Part shown: piece by piece, positions 14,637 to 26,217 of the stretch
How positions within the stretch are numbered: the first letter of the stretch is position 1
Layout: each line of letters starts with the position of its first letter
From: Temnothorax longispinosus
Lineage: Eukaryota; Arthropoda; Insecta; Hymenoptera; Formicidae
Length of the DNA: 64,000 bases
Reading direction: 5' to 3'
Assembly: GCF_030848805.1 (NCBI RefSeq)
Contig: NC_092367.1
Span: 15,681,692-15,745,691, forward strand
Made by a program: the position numbers and the translations under genes
Notes under the pieces: model-generated
What the model was told of the DNA's origin: nothing
What the model saw: the letters and a program-made list of their open reading frames with translations, nothing else
Databases searched by the model: none

Positions 14637-14825
14637 ATTCCGAGGCATCGACGATCCTAGGCATGCAGACTACTTGGTTCGCCATCGCCGTTGTTTTTCT
14701 GATACTCAGCATGGGCGGCCTGGTAACGGCGGCGGTTCTCTGCTTTTGCAGGCAGCGTGTTCCAACCCCGAGGCACCCCCATAACGCGCACAATGCTCAG
14801 TCTCATCCCCCAGTCAGCTTCCCAT
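14637..14825 (+). CDS. Transmembrane exon of the LDLa membrane protein
   Basis: A 189 nt exon entered at phase 1 (acceptor ACTTCAG) and left at phase 1 (donor T|GTGAGT). Joined to the LDLa exon it reads LCANSEASTILGMQ, then a hydrophobic segment of about 23 residues from WFAIAVVFLILSMGG through TAAVLCFC, then a basic RQR stop-transfer and a His/Pro-rich stretch (PRHPHNAHNAQSHPP). This is a classic type I single-pass layout: extracellular LDLa, short stalk, membrane helix, cytoplasmic tail. The frame stays open beyond the donor to 15025, but that extension is Ser/Leu-rich with no family likeness and is probably intron. The following coding exon is 20.3 kb downstream. Confidence 0.8.
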
Positions 14826-17800
14826 GTGAGTCACAAAAAACCTCCCTTATACACGTACACGATCGATTCGCGTCGTTGTCGCTGTCGTTGCAACCGCTCG
14901 TAGTCGATGCAACCATGTTAGTCAGCTCGTCTTCTTTGTGGTTTTACTTCGCGTACTATATTACTTCAAAACATGGGGAAAAACTTTTTCGCTCTCGCAA
15001 CGGTTGCGTAACGCCGTTACTCTAAGCAACTGTACTTTAATGGTACTATCGTATACGGGAACGTATATAATAAAAATAATTTTTGTAAGTTGAATGATCA
15101 ATATGTTAATTGCTATTATCAATTGTAAAGCATCAAGTTTTTTTCCTCAAATATTTTAATGCCGAGATTGCATGTATTAATTTCTGGGAAATATGATCGT
15201 TATTTAGATGAGACGGTCAATTTCGAGAATTACGAAAATGAGTTAAACTATCTAGATAAGTATATTTTAAATATGTACTTATACAATTAAAGCAACTTCT
15301 TTTCAAAACGAAGTTATATTTAGTAATAAAAAAAAAATGAAAACTTATATAGAGCAACAAAACTGAATTTGAACATCCACAAGACATTCTGTAAATTATT
15401 TTCAAAATAGTTTTAAATCTCCATTATATATATTTTTTAAATTAAATATGTATTTATGGAAATTATGTTTCCACAGCACGGACTATATTAATAGTTGAAA
15501 ATTAATTAATTTTCCTCTGAATATGTTAGCAAGCGCATTTAGCTGATTTGCTACAAAGTTGCGCCCTGCACGGGTCGAGCCAATGATCAAAGGACGCACG
15601 CGTTTGCGATTATGGCATAAAATATTCATTTATTTATGCTATCACACGTGCACATCAGAGCACCATTATGTCTCATATCATTATATAGAAAAGAGGTCAT
15701 AGACGTCAGTACATTCCATTGTTCCACTGATCAGTTCGATATAAAGTGTAACGTATCTGTTGGATATTTAACTTTTAAACAAACATTATAATATATAATG
15801 TTATAAACCTACTTTATCACACATCAGGTATCAATATCGAGTTTTCATAAAAAAAATAAAATGGAAATTTCAACGGGAGTTTATTAATAACTGAGTGGAA
15901 TAGAGCATTATAGTTAACACGTAATCTAGAGCAGTTTACTAATTTTATGTTTTAATCAAGAATTATTTATTTTATAAGATTCTCACGAAGAGAATACGTT
16001 CGCGTAAAAGAGTCACGGTGCGGTCTCGCTCCGCGCGTACTTGGCGCGAAACACTACCGTGTCTCTTGATTTTGTTTTATAAATATAGTATAATGTCTTT
16101 ATTTCTAATAAATGCCTTCTAATTTGCAAAAAAAAAAAACATTTCCAAATCATAATATTCCATTGATTTTGTTGTTGCATATTAACTATGAGCATACAAA
16201 GTGATGTGTATCTAAATTCTTGGGTGCATTTTGCGTTAATTAATACGTAATATATGTTTATCTATCAGCACGTTTGTAGATTAACAATGGATTACATATA
16301 ATAATGAAGGATTGTTCCGGATTCGGAATTATTACAATATAATTACATTTACGAAATGTTACATTATCATGCACCGTCATTTCACGTCGCGTGCTGATAC
16401 TCGATTATGCTGATCTCATTCGAACACCCCCATATGCAGTGTTTACTTTTCATTTGATTGCGTAGCGGTTTACCTCGCACTTCCGCACGTCATCTCGTTC
16501 CATGACAACGATTCTAATTAATTAATTTAATCAGATTTGACAGATGCATTTGGCGATCTACATCCGTCAATCATATATTCGTGGTTAACCATCAAATTTA
16601 TTTGCGGACGGGAGGTTAAATAACACATTCGCGGTTATTCAAATTGTTTCTCGACTTCATCATTTGTGCGATTTATGCTCTTGCAAACTTTTTTAAATAA
16701 ACTGTGTACCCTTAATATCACGAGCAAGTTTTCAAATTTTATCATAAAGTAAACTATTACAAACGAACCAGATGCAAAAAGAAACATTTGTTAAAATATG
16801 ATTTTAATGATTATTTAAAGTTATTTGGAAATCTTTTACTTTTACTACAATGTGTTCCAATTTTTCTTCTCTGTGTGGAATTTTATTAATACTATAAGTA
16901 CTAAAGAACTCGCAAGATTATGCAAATAGAGAGAAACAGTCTGTATGTTACATAAAATATAATCAAATTTATTTATTTCTGTGTGCGATTTATATTTAAA
17001 TAATAGGTATGCTTTCGCAATATAAATTAATCGTGCAAAACGTACCATTGTTATTTCAATGATATCTTTTTAGCCGTGTTTGATTTTTTTTCTACTGTGT
17101 CAGGCTACTCTCTTAGTAAGGGCTGTTTCTTCTTCATCTTCATACGGGCAACGCCTCTGTCTTTAATAAATAAAACACGTAACGGGAACAAACATCTCAC
17201 GACGCGAATTCGTGACATCGTTACGCGAACTCACGACCTTTCAATACAGAACAAAGCCGGCCTAAATATCTGCGGTCGGCGCTGAATTAATCAGGAACCA
17301 TCGACGCGATTGAATCCCACTCGCTGCTATAATTAAGCAGCGAGATGATCGATAGGCCATTGCGATATTCCGTCGCTTACAACGGGCGTACGTTATTTAT
17401 TTACGCGTAATAACTGCTATTGCATATCGGCGGCTGCGACGCCGACGGTGCAACGAAATTAGAGAGCGGATGCAGATGAAAAAAAAACGGGAAAAAAAAC
17501 CCGAACAAAACGCACGTTGGTGTTTTCATTAAACGATCGATCGCCATACCACTATTCGGTTCACTCGCGCTCGTTTTATAATATCGTTTGGCTTTCTGCG
17601 ATTTCAATCGGCTGGCATTTCTAGCGCGACGGTATCGCGATGTTTGCCGCAATTCCATCGGTGTATCGCTGTTGTTTTTTGGTCCCCCGATAATCGATAG
17701 CAAATAGCGCGTGCCTCGCGGCTTGTGCGTCCCGTTTGTTTATTGCCATTACTAACTGCGAAAATCGAGAAAGAGGTTGGGGAGATAGAGAAAGGAGGGA

Positions 17801-18756
17801 GGGGTGGGGAAGGGGCGGGAACGAGAACGAGAGTGGAACTCGCACTCGCGTTTAAATTAGTTTAATATACGAGAGTTGGGATTCTATCTCTCTGCCTCTC
17901 TGGGTGCGTCGCGCGCGATGCCGCGCGCACTGGAAATTCGATTATCCCAAACTAATGGCAGACGAGCGCGACGGATAATTAATTCCCGGAGAAACGCGCG
18001 CTTTCGGCTGATTAATGGAACAACGTCTGTCTCTCCGTGAGCGCAGTTTTGCACACAGGCAACACGACCCAATGCGCTAAGTGATACGTTTTCGGCAGAT
18101 TATTGACGCACGGGCTATCGGCGATGGTGCCACAACGCGTGTTAAGCAGGGTCGAGACCATCGAGCAAACGAGCGCGAACAAACGCGAATGAACAACTTG
18201 CTTCATTAAGTAGTATTGGGCGGCGCCATTCACATTCACTGAAGCAAATTATTCATTTGCATTTGTCCGCATTTGCTTGATCTAAATCTAGTTAGTATAA
18301 ATAGCTAGTAATCTGTTTTCTTTCGGTATATTATAACTAAAAAGAGACAGAGAATTTTTATTTATATGGAAAACCATCATTATTTTACATTAAATAAAGT
18401 TTTAAATCAATACGAGTTTGAAATACAATAAAGAGAACTATTTAGAACCTAATTAGGACCTAATTAGATCATTAGTTCTGTTATATAAATATTATATCTC
18501 CTTAGACCTTTGTTCGATTATGAGTATTTTATCTGCTTTTTTGCGAGTCGATAATTTGATTCATATCAAAATCTTAATAAAAATAAAAGATTTTACTTAA
18601 TAAATTTTCAAATTTAGAAATTTGTTACGGGTAGAAATTTTTTAATATCTACAGTTAAAAATTGTTTTCAGAGTCTAGCGTTCTTACTGAGGCTGCGTTT
18701 CGATATTCACTGCCACTACGGAAAATCTACAGTTTAAGTCACGTATAAGAGAATTG

Positions 18757-19166
18757 TAGCCGGGTCTGTGATACCGACATTTGTTTTAACCTCAACTTGC
18801 GAAAACATTCGCTTTATATAAAAATTCTACAATGTATTGTTACAAAAAGACTGTGGCGTGGCCAGCGGATTACATCTAAAAATACGATACCGTTGTCAGA
18901 ATATAGGTTTAGACTCTAAACAAAAAAGTTATCTGAGAAAAATGATTATTGCAAACGTACACTAAAAGTGCACGCGCCCCACTTCATTTTGCACAGATAA
19001 CTTTTTTGTTTAGAGTCTAAACCTAATTCTGACAACAATATCGTATTTTTAGATGTAATCCGCTGGCCACAGTCTTGTTGTAACAATACATTGTAGAATT
19101 TTTATATAAAGCGAATGTTTTCGCAAGTTGAGGTTAAAACAAATGTCGGTATTACAGACCCGGCTA
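18757..19166. mobile_element. Long hairpin MITE, about 410 bp, TA-flanked
   Basis: The left arm starts TAGCCGGGTCTGTGATACCG and the right arm ends CGGTATTACAGACCCGGCTA. Each arm runs about 170 bp with a few mismatches and small indels, around a central loop of about 60 bp (roughly 18935-18996). Landmarks found on both arms include AGACTCTAAACAAAAAAGTT and GTAATCCGCTGGCCA in inverted orientation. TA at both ends fits a Tc1/mariner-type target duplication. It has no coding content. It lies in the large intron of the LDLa membrane-protein gene, so a transcript would fold into a long double-stranded stem. Confidence 0.85.
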
Positions 19167-20661
19167 TAGGAATCCCTTAAGAGTTCTTCTATTGAAAAGT
19201 ATATGACTCCAATTCTGATTTATATAAAATGTTATTAATTTTTATACCAAAAACGTGAAGATGGGAACCAATATTTTCGAATCATACATTTTGTATATTT
19301 AATCGTCAGAACTTTTTTAAAACGTGTCAAAAATCCAGAAATTCTTTAAGATAGAACCAAAACTCTATCAATTATATCGAAATTCTAAAAATAGTGTGCT
19401 ATCTTCGCAGAGATGAGGGCGAAGTTGTGTGAGCGAAGAGCGAAGACCATTGCTACGTCGTCGCCCCGATTTAATGGAGCGCGTCGGCTTGATAACACGA
19501 CCGTCGCTTACGTATTCCGAGATTTATTAGTGACGCATGCAACGGAAACTTTTCGCAATAGCATGTTTCGAATATGGTGAACACTAAAACCGCAACAAGC
19601 TGCGCGTACGGTGCACGATAAGTTTAATGAAAAGATTGCAATTTACAGTTATGTATTTCAATGTTGCCACATTAGGAAAGTACCGTATTGTAAATGTTCT
19701 CTAATTTCTGTGTTTCCTCTTTCACTTTTAGCTACTCCTGAATCATTCGGATAGGAATTAAGACATCTTTTAATCTTCGACTGAGCTTTCTCTTTCCATG
19801 GCACGCTGCATTTTTCTTATTTTTTTTAGGTATATTATCAATTGAAATTCTCTTTCACATCTCAGTCTGTATACGAATTTCATTTTTCATTGAGATCAAA
19901 ATTGTAAAATACATAATATAGAGAGAAATATTTAATTATGTTTAATTTTTTTCATATTGATTGTATCTAATTAAAATAAATGAAATATTCTTCTATTATT
20001 TTTGCTTTTTGTTGTAAATCACCTAATATTTAGTAGGTGTAGTAATTACTTACACTTCGTGACTGAATATAAGTCCGTACGATAAAAGATGTTCTTTTCA
20101 CGGTACATTTTTACACATTTTTGATCAATATGCTCGCGAAATACGCATTTTGCGGTTGCGTCAGTTTGTACAGCATCATGCGCGTTTGCACCACCGCCCA
20201 TGCAGATATTCGTACATCGATGTGGCATGCAATCTCCTATATATACTGCCGTTTTGTCAAATTTCGTTCGGCCGATATTTATTCGAGCCAGTGCCAATCA
20301 TGCTTCCGCCAAAACCCGTCCGGGGAAAAAGGTCAAATAATTTCGTAGATCGTAGCTAAATGAAAATTAATTTTGAAAATAGACGTGAATTCGATTGAAA
20401 CAAAATTCATGTACCTATCACGATCCGATTAAAACTCGCAACATCTTCGCTGACGCATCTCGAAAAGCGAAGGTATTCAGAATGTATACCTATAATATGA
20501 TTCCACATTAGAATCAGTCTAGACACAACACGAATTGTAAATATATCTGAGAACGACACATCTGACAATGAGTTCGACGAGAATAGCAATAAATCGAAAC
20601 AATAAGCATAATCAAAGTAAATAAATACAGCGAGTTTTGTATTATAAATCGAAATAAATGT

Positions 20662-20801
20662 CCAACTGGAGGGGTAAAAACCACAGTGGTGTAAGTCAAA
20701 TTTTTTAAAATATTTTCTCGTGTGTAAATTGCATCTATGCACACGAGAAAATATTTTTAAAATTTTGACTTACACCACTGTGGTTTTTACCTCTTCAACT
20801 G
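20662..20801. mobile_element. Short near-perfect hairpin element, about 140 bp
   Basis: Arms of about 60 nt: left contains GGTAAAAACCACAGTGGTGT and right contains ACACCACTGTGGTTTTTACC. They meet at TTCTCGTGTG / CACACGAGAA around a 13 nt loop. The outer ends are CAACTGGAGG and its diverged complement CTCTTCAACTG. The arm tips also contain the smaller palindrome ACCACAGTGGT. Most likely it is a MITE. A hairpin RNA precursor is an alternative, but the arms are longer and more perfect than a usual microRNA stem. Confidence 0.7.
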
Positions 20802-21819
20802 TACTATTGTAAAGTGTGAGCTTTCGCCAAATATTTATCGTAAAATCTCTATACATACGTGTTTCATGTAGAAAATTGTACACGTTTAAATAAAATTTTC
20901 GAAGAATGCAATCGAGAAATACTCAACATTTAAATAATTTGATTTAATATTTCGCAATAGCAAATTTTCTTTAGAAAAAAAAACACAAGTTTCTTTATGT
21001 AATAATTGTTATGCTCGGAATAATTCTTCCTAAAAACTTATATCAACAATAAAATTATTTCGCATTTGCACCAAGAATATGGTAAGGTATCGTCAAGAGA
21101 GTGTAAAATAATAACTTGCTATTGTGAAATAATAACTTCTTTCGAAGAAGGAATTATATTGTATTCTGGAAATTGAAGAAAATGTAATAGCAAAAGAAGA
21201 GAATATATCTTTACAGATGTATCGATATATCGTGTCTGTCTCTTACAAAATAAATGTCGATATTTCATATCTTAACTAAAAGTTTTGCATGTGCACTCTT
21301 GATATTTTACTATCTCGGGAATACAGAGGAGAATGTAGAATAAATGGAGGCAAAAGATACATCATTGGGGCTTTGGCTTTGGTCCAAAAAAGACTCGACA
21401 ACTTCGTCGATGGTGTTTCCGACCGACTAGGAAAATAGAAAAATACGCTTCTTCATTCGCTGTTCTGCGTTTATGTACGCTTCAATAATAAATATAGTTG
21501 CAACAGAGTTCGTAATTGAATACACTGAAACGGGGAACAAAACGCAATGCGATTATGTGATAATTAATAAATGATACTTAAAATTCAGAATGATAAAACG
21601 CGAAGAGGAAAATGAGCGATCGGAGTATCACGAAGAGTCATTAAGTTTTTAACTGCAGATTAATGAACGTCGAAATATAATAACTCGTAATGTATACAAA
21701 ATGACATTTGTATTTATTCACAAACTAGTGAAATTAATTCATTCACTGATAAAGCCACGTTCATGGCAATTAATGCAGCTATATGCAATATAACGTCTAT
21801 TTCGAGTATGTGTACTTTG

Positions 21820-21831
21820 GGGGGGGGGGGA
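21820..21831. repeat. Poly-G run
   Basis: A homopolymer of about 12 G within AT-rich intron sequence. It is a simple repeat and prone to length errors in assembly. Confidence 0.9.
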
Positions 21832-22203
21832 ATGGATCAAATTCGATCGCTAATATATAAGCCATATAAGCTAATTTAGGTATTTCCGCTTATGCTATTG
21901 ATTTCATCGTTCGTCCATGTAACACGGATTCCACTTTTAAAATGGAGATTGCAGTATGATTGCCTGATGGGCCGCGCACCACAAATTGAGGTAGCCTGTA
22001 CTCGATATCGATTTTCTTTGAAAATTCAGTATATAACACGATTAACGGGGATCTACGGTAATTGCAATTTTAACCGTAATTAAGCAATGCACGATGAAAA
22101 TTGAAATGAACCGCTGTGCAAAAATAAATATTGCTGAGAATATTGAAACTCTTATTTCGAGCAAATTGTTTATTGTTTTATTAAATTTTTACATCGCATT
22201 GAT

Positions 22204-22217
22204 TATTATTATTATTA

Positions 22218-22278
<61 letters not shown>
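22204..22278. repeat. (ATT)n microsatellite
   Basis: About 25 copies of the trinucleotide ATT with one CATT interruption near the start. The poly-isoleucine open frame across it is an artefact of the repeat. Confidence 0.95.
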
Positions 22279-25152
22279 GTATTTATATATAGATATTTCT
22301 ATTCCTTGATCCAATCATGATGCAATACGATGATTTTAATTATTAATTGCTTTCATATAAAATTATAAATCGTAATAACGTAACAATCTGTAATTATTTT
22401 AATATATAAAAATTTGTTTGACATAAAAATGTTATTATCCCCAATTTAGTCTTTTATAATAATGCTAATTATGAGAGAACGAAATATTTGCTAAATAAAG
22501 TTATAATTTTTTCGACTGTGATAAGCTCAAATATGAAATAGGTCTTATTAGCCAGATATTCATATTTCCGAGGCATGTTGAAATGCATACTTCCGTTTGT
22601 ATACAGATGCACGCTTTCCAGTATGAAATGAGATTACCAGTCTATATTTGGAGAATTTTTACGAGTGGCCGGGCTGGTCGGGCATATGGGGATTATGTAG
22701 GTGAAATACGAATGAGAGCATTCGTTCTTCTCTTTCCTTTTCTCTTTTAGTTTGTAGCTTATGCAAACAAGTTCGTTCCGGTCTTGGCTGGGCTCGAAAA
22801 TACAGCCAAAAAGATTTTATATTTAAGCAAAATCTAAATCATTTGTGAAAGTCTATTTCACTATACTGTAAGCGATAAATTTATCTCTCGTTCTAACATT
22901 TTAGTTCTAATTTTGGGTGAGATTTGATATATTTTTCACTTTCCTCTCTTGGATCGGTTTCCTTTTCTCTCTTAATTTTTACAGTAATATAATATAATTC
23001 ATAATTTGCATATAATTATTTCCATAGTAGCTGATGAGAAATACATGCGGCCGTGACGTGGAGTGGTCTTAGATGACGATCAGTACTGATAATTTAGGCA
23101 TTTATAGGCACGTATAATTGGGACAGCTTTTAGTCAATCATAATAAATGGCAACGAATGTAAAAGTGTTTTTGGTCACGATTAACATTCACATCCTCGCC
23201 GGTCGCGAAAGTTTATTGATATGTTTGTAGGCTACGTGCCAACTCGAACGAAATTTCACCTTCTCGCGCTTTATCGAAACGGAAGTAACGGACGAACACT
23301 TTCACGAGCTCTTCCGAAACGCGCGGAACTTACACGGAGAGCTCGTGTCGGATCGTGTCGATCGATGATACTTTATTCCAGGTAAGGAAACGGCACTTAT
23401 TTCAAGCTTCGATGATATTTGGTAGTACAATCGCGGTAATTATTGCAAACGAGACTCGAGCTGTAACAGGAAGTTAACGCATTATTCAAAGCAGTTTTCG
23501 ATGTCATTGGTGTTAGTCACGCGATGCAGGGCACATGTTATCGTGTCCGTACTGTAAATCAACTTCTAATTGCTCGAATCCCGCGTCCGCGCAATAAAAG
23601 CTCCGAACTTTCTTTCATCGTTAGAACATTATCATGATAATAAAAATATGTTCCCTCTAATCGGCACAAAAATTCTACAACGCTTACATATTTTTTACTT
23701 TCAAGTCATTTTTCCCAAAAATCAGATTAATTGCTTCAAAATCAATACGCATGAATTAGAGCCCAGAAACGTTGATTTTGAAATAAAAATATTAAAGTTC
23801 TAGCAGTTGAAGATATAGTAAAGTTGATTATTCAATCGTTAAACCATAAAATTACGTCATTCTTATTCTTTTTCTCTTCTCTTGAATTCTTCCTCTACTA
23901 ATATACAAGTTAGAAAAAATCATTTATCTGCTACATTGCAGTGAGAAAAATTTCTTTATAAATAAATTTCGCTATGTGCCGCTATCGACGCGCACAATTT
24001 CGATTAGCGACGGTTAAAGAAACACGTGATGAGCATCTCGGAAATACCCAATTTGTCCTACTAGAGGCGAGTGCTATTACAGCTCACACGTCGTTGCATC
24101 ATCTCCTGCATTCATCGACGTATCAATTTTAACCCGCCAATCGTGCACCCAAGCCTCTATCGATCCGTCGCTATTATCGCAATCATTCCTCGAATCGCTT
24201 GCTCGTCTGTCGCCTTCGCCCAATCATTCCACATTAGGCAACATTTTATCGTACTAATAGTATCAATCGAGCGATACAATCAGCCATAATCAGACATGGC
24301 ACCAGTGTATATTTCGTAAAATACGTCGCGCACTGCTGGACGCTTGCATCGTGCAAGTACACAGAAAAATATCATGCAGTGTGCTCTAGTTCATCGGTTC
24401 GACCTACGTGAAGTTGCATCGTTTTGCGCGTAGAGTGGTGAGTGGTGAAAAGAACATAATTTTTCAGAAATAACGATTCAATTTTCTAAATTGATCGGTG
24501 TATCCGTTGTGATTAATCCTTTCTCGTAATATCACTATTATATAAATATTAAAATTTTCTTATGTATATTGTATAAAAAATCACTTCTTTTGATATTTTA
24601 TCGGAAAGTTGGCATATCTTATCGCGTGCTATTTCGTATCAGTTTATCATTTAGTGTATTATATTGTACAAACAAAAAAGATAAACGTGCGCGAAGTGTT
24701 CGTGAATAATGTGAACGACTTTTGAACCGAAAAGCCATTCTTATCGAGATAAAAATTCAAGAGACAGACTCTCATCTTGGAATTTTTATGTTTTATTGGA
24801 AAAACCTGAATTTCATACTGTTCTCCGGCATACTAATTCTTCGAAAAGACTTTCAATTTTTTAGTCACATTGCTGAAAATTGCGGCGTTTATTTTTCGCG
24901 ACTCACCCCGCGCGCGCGACTGATAAAAAAACACTCCTGTTAAAACGTCGCCGCGTGTGGCGGTGCTCTTTAGGGATTCCAAGCTCGTCGAGGCTCGTCC
25001 AGTACGTGCCGTTCGTCAATCGCGGAGTTTCGCCCGCGACGATCGACCAGTCGTTGCAGCGACCAGTTCCCGCCGGACGGTCGCCCGGAATCATTCGCAG
25101 TCGCTCCTTCGCGCGATATCACGGTCAAGGTGGAGCTTCCGACGGTTCTAAG

Positions 25153-26217
25153 ATGACGACCACCAACCAGGCTGGTTGTCCACCAACCTGGAGGATTTTC
25201 ACGATACTTCTATTAGTCTGCGAGTTCGCCGCGGCCGCGAACACCCAGACGTTCGTCGTGAGCAACACCGTAGACAATCAGATCGGTAGAGATTTCTTCG
25301 TGGGGCCCTGCCTGGTGAACACCAATCAGACCTGCCCCGATGAAGAAGTGACGTTCTTTCTCTACACCAAGTACAATCCAGATGAGGGACAGCAATTACT
25401 TGTAAACGACACCGGCTCAAATCTCGACGATACCAACTTCGTGGCAGCGATACCTACGAAGATCATCGTGCACGGTTACAATTCGGACATGCAGCTGAGT
25501 TACTTGGTGGATATTAGGAAAGAATATTTGAAGAGGGGCAGCTACAATCTAATAGCAGTCGACTGGCGTCGTTTGGCGGGAGCACCGTGTTATCCCGTGG
25601 CCGTCCACAATGTGCCTCACGTGGGCGACTGTCTGGCACAGCTGGTCGACCGTCTGAGGGACTACGGTGCCGAGGACATCCACGTGATTGGCTTCAGTCT
25701 GGGCGCCCACGTACCGGCTTTCGCAGCCAACGCGCTACGACCGTACAAGCTACCGAGGATCACCGGTCTCGATCCGGCGATGCCGCTCTTCGTTACTGTC
25801 AGCAAGGACGAGAAGCTCGACGCTAGCGATGCCGAATTCGTCGACGTGTTGCACACAAATGCCTTCATTCAGGGTAAAATCGAACCGAGCGGTCATATCG
25901 ACTTTTACATGAACGGCGGAGTCAATCAACCTGGTTGCTGGGAGCAGGGAAATCCCTTCGGATGCAACCATCACAGAGCGGCGGAGTACTTCTCCGAGTC
26001 GATCAACTCGAAAGTCGGTTTCTGGGGCTGGCCCTGTTCTGGTTTCGTAGCTTATCTCCTGGGTCTCTGCCCGCCTCGATTCCCCGCGGTACTGATGGGC
26101 GAGGATGTCAACAGGAAGTATCGAGGTTTTCATCTGGTGAAGACGAGGGCGCATAGCCCGTACGCGGATGGAATGTTCACGGTCGAGGATTTTTACCAGC
26201 AGAATCTTTATCAGTGA
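25153..26217 (+). CDS. Secreted lipase, phospholipase A1-type (pancreatic lipase family)
   Basis: A single-exon gene of 354 residues. The start is the only ATG in this open frame: the frame is open upstream to 24880 but has no earlier Met. Residues 14-29 form a hydrophobic signal peptide ending AAAA. Family motifs follow in order: oxyanion-hole IVHGY (H107, G108), nucleophile elbow GFSLGAH (S182), GLDPAMPLF (D207), GHIDFYMNGG, and GCNHHRAAEYF with catalytic H273. All three triad residues are present. The lid between the two cysteines in PGCWEQGNPFGC is only 8 residues. Vespid venom and other PLA1 enzymes have similarly short lids, while triglyceride lipases have about 23, so phospholipase A1 activity is inferred. 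N-glycosylation sequons include NQT at 58 and NDT. The gene sits in the 20.3 kb intron of the LDLa membrane-protein gene, on the same strand. Its GC content is far above the surrounding intron. A 5' untranslated exon could exist unseen. Confidence 0.93.
   Translation: MTTTNQAGCPPTWRIFTILLLVCEFAAAANTQTFVVSNTVDNQIGRDFFVGPCLVNTNQTCPDEEVTFFLYTKYNPDEGQQLLVNDTGSNLDDTNFVAAIPTKIIVHGYNSDMQLSYLVDIRKEYLKRGSYNLIAVDWRRLAGAPCYPVAVHNVPHVGDCLAQLVDRLRDYGAEDIHVIGFSLGAHVPAFAANALRPYKLPRITGLDPAMPLFVTVSKDEKLDASDAEFVDVLHTNAFIQGKIEPSGHIDFYMNGGVNQPGCWEQGNPFGCNHHRAAEYFSESINSKVGFWGWPCSGFVAYLLGLCPPRFPAVLMGEDVNRKYRGFHLVKTRAHSPYADGMFTVEDFYQQNLYQ

Larger units (their letters stand above)
14826..25152 (+). other. Large intron, 5' half, up to the nested lipase
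   Basis: This is the first half of the 20.3 kb intron. It is AT-rich sequence with a CpG-rich block at about 17.3-18.25 kb where many codon-like frames open on both strands without family resemblance, two hairpin elements (18757-19166 and 20662-20801), a poly-G run near 21820 and an ATT microsatellite at 22204-22278. Sequence from about 23.2 kb to the lipase start is again richer in CpG and probably includes its promoter and 5' untranslated sequence. I cannot place a start site. Confidence 0.5.

Noticed and set aside
14826..15025. Read-through extension of the transmembrane exon
   Set aside because: A strong GTGAGT donor lies at 14826, and the extension has low-complexity Ser/Leu content unlike the tail exon at 35084.
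17401..18239. Several overlapping minus-strand frames
   Set aside because: A CpG-rich patch with few stop codons by composition; the predicted peptides show no domain pattern.
22094..22309. Open frame with long isoleucine run
   Set aside because: It is the translation of the ATT microsatellite.
24880..25152. 91-residue N-terminal extension of the lipase
   Set aside because: The frame is open but contains no Met, and a good signal peptide begins at 25153. More likely 5' untranslated sequence.
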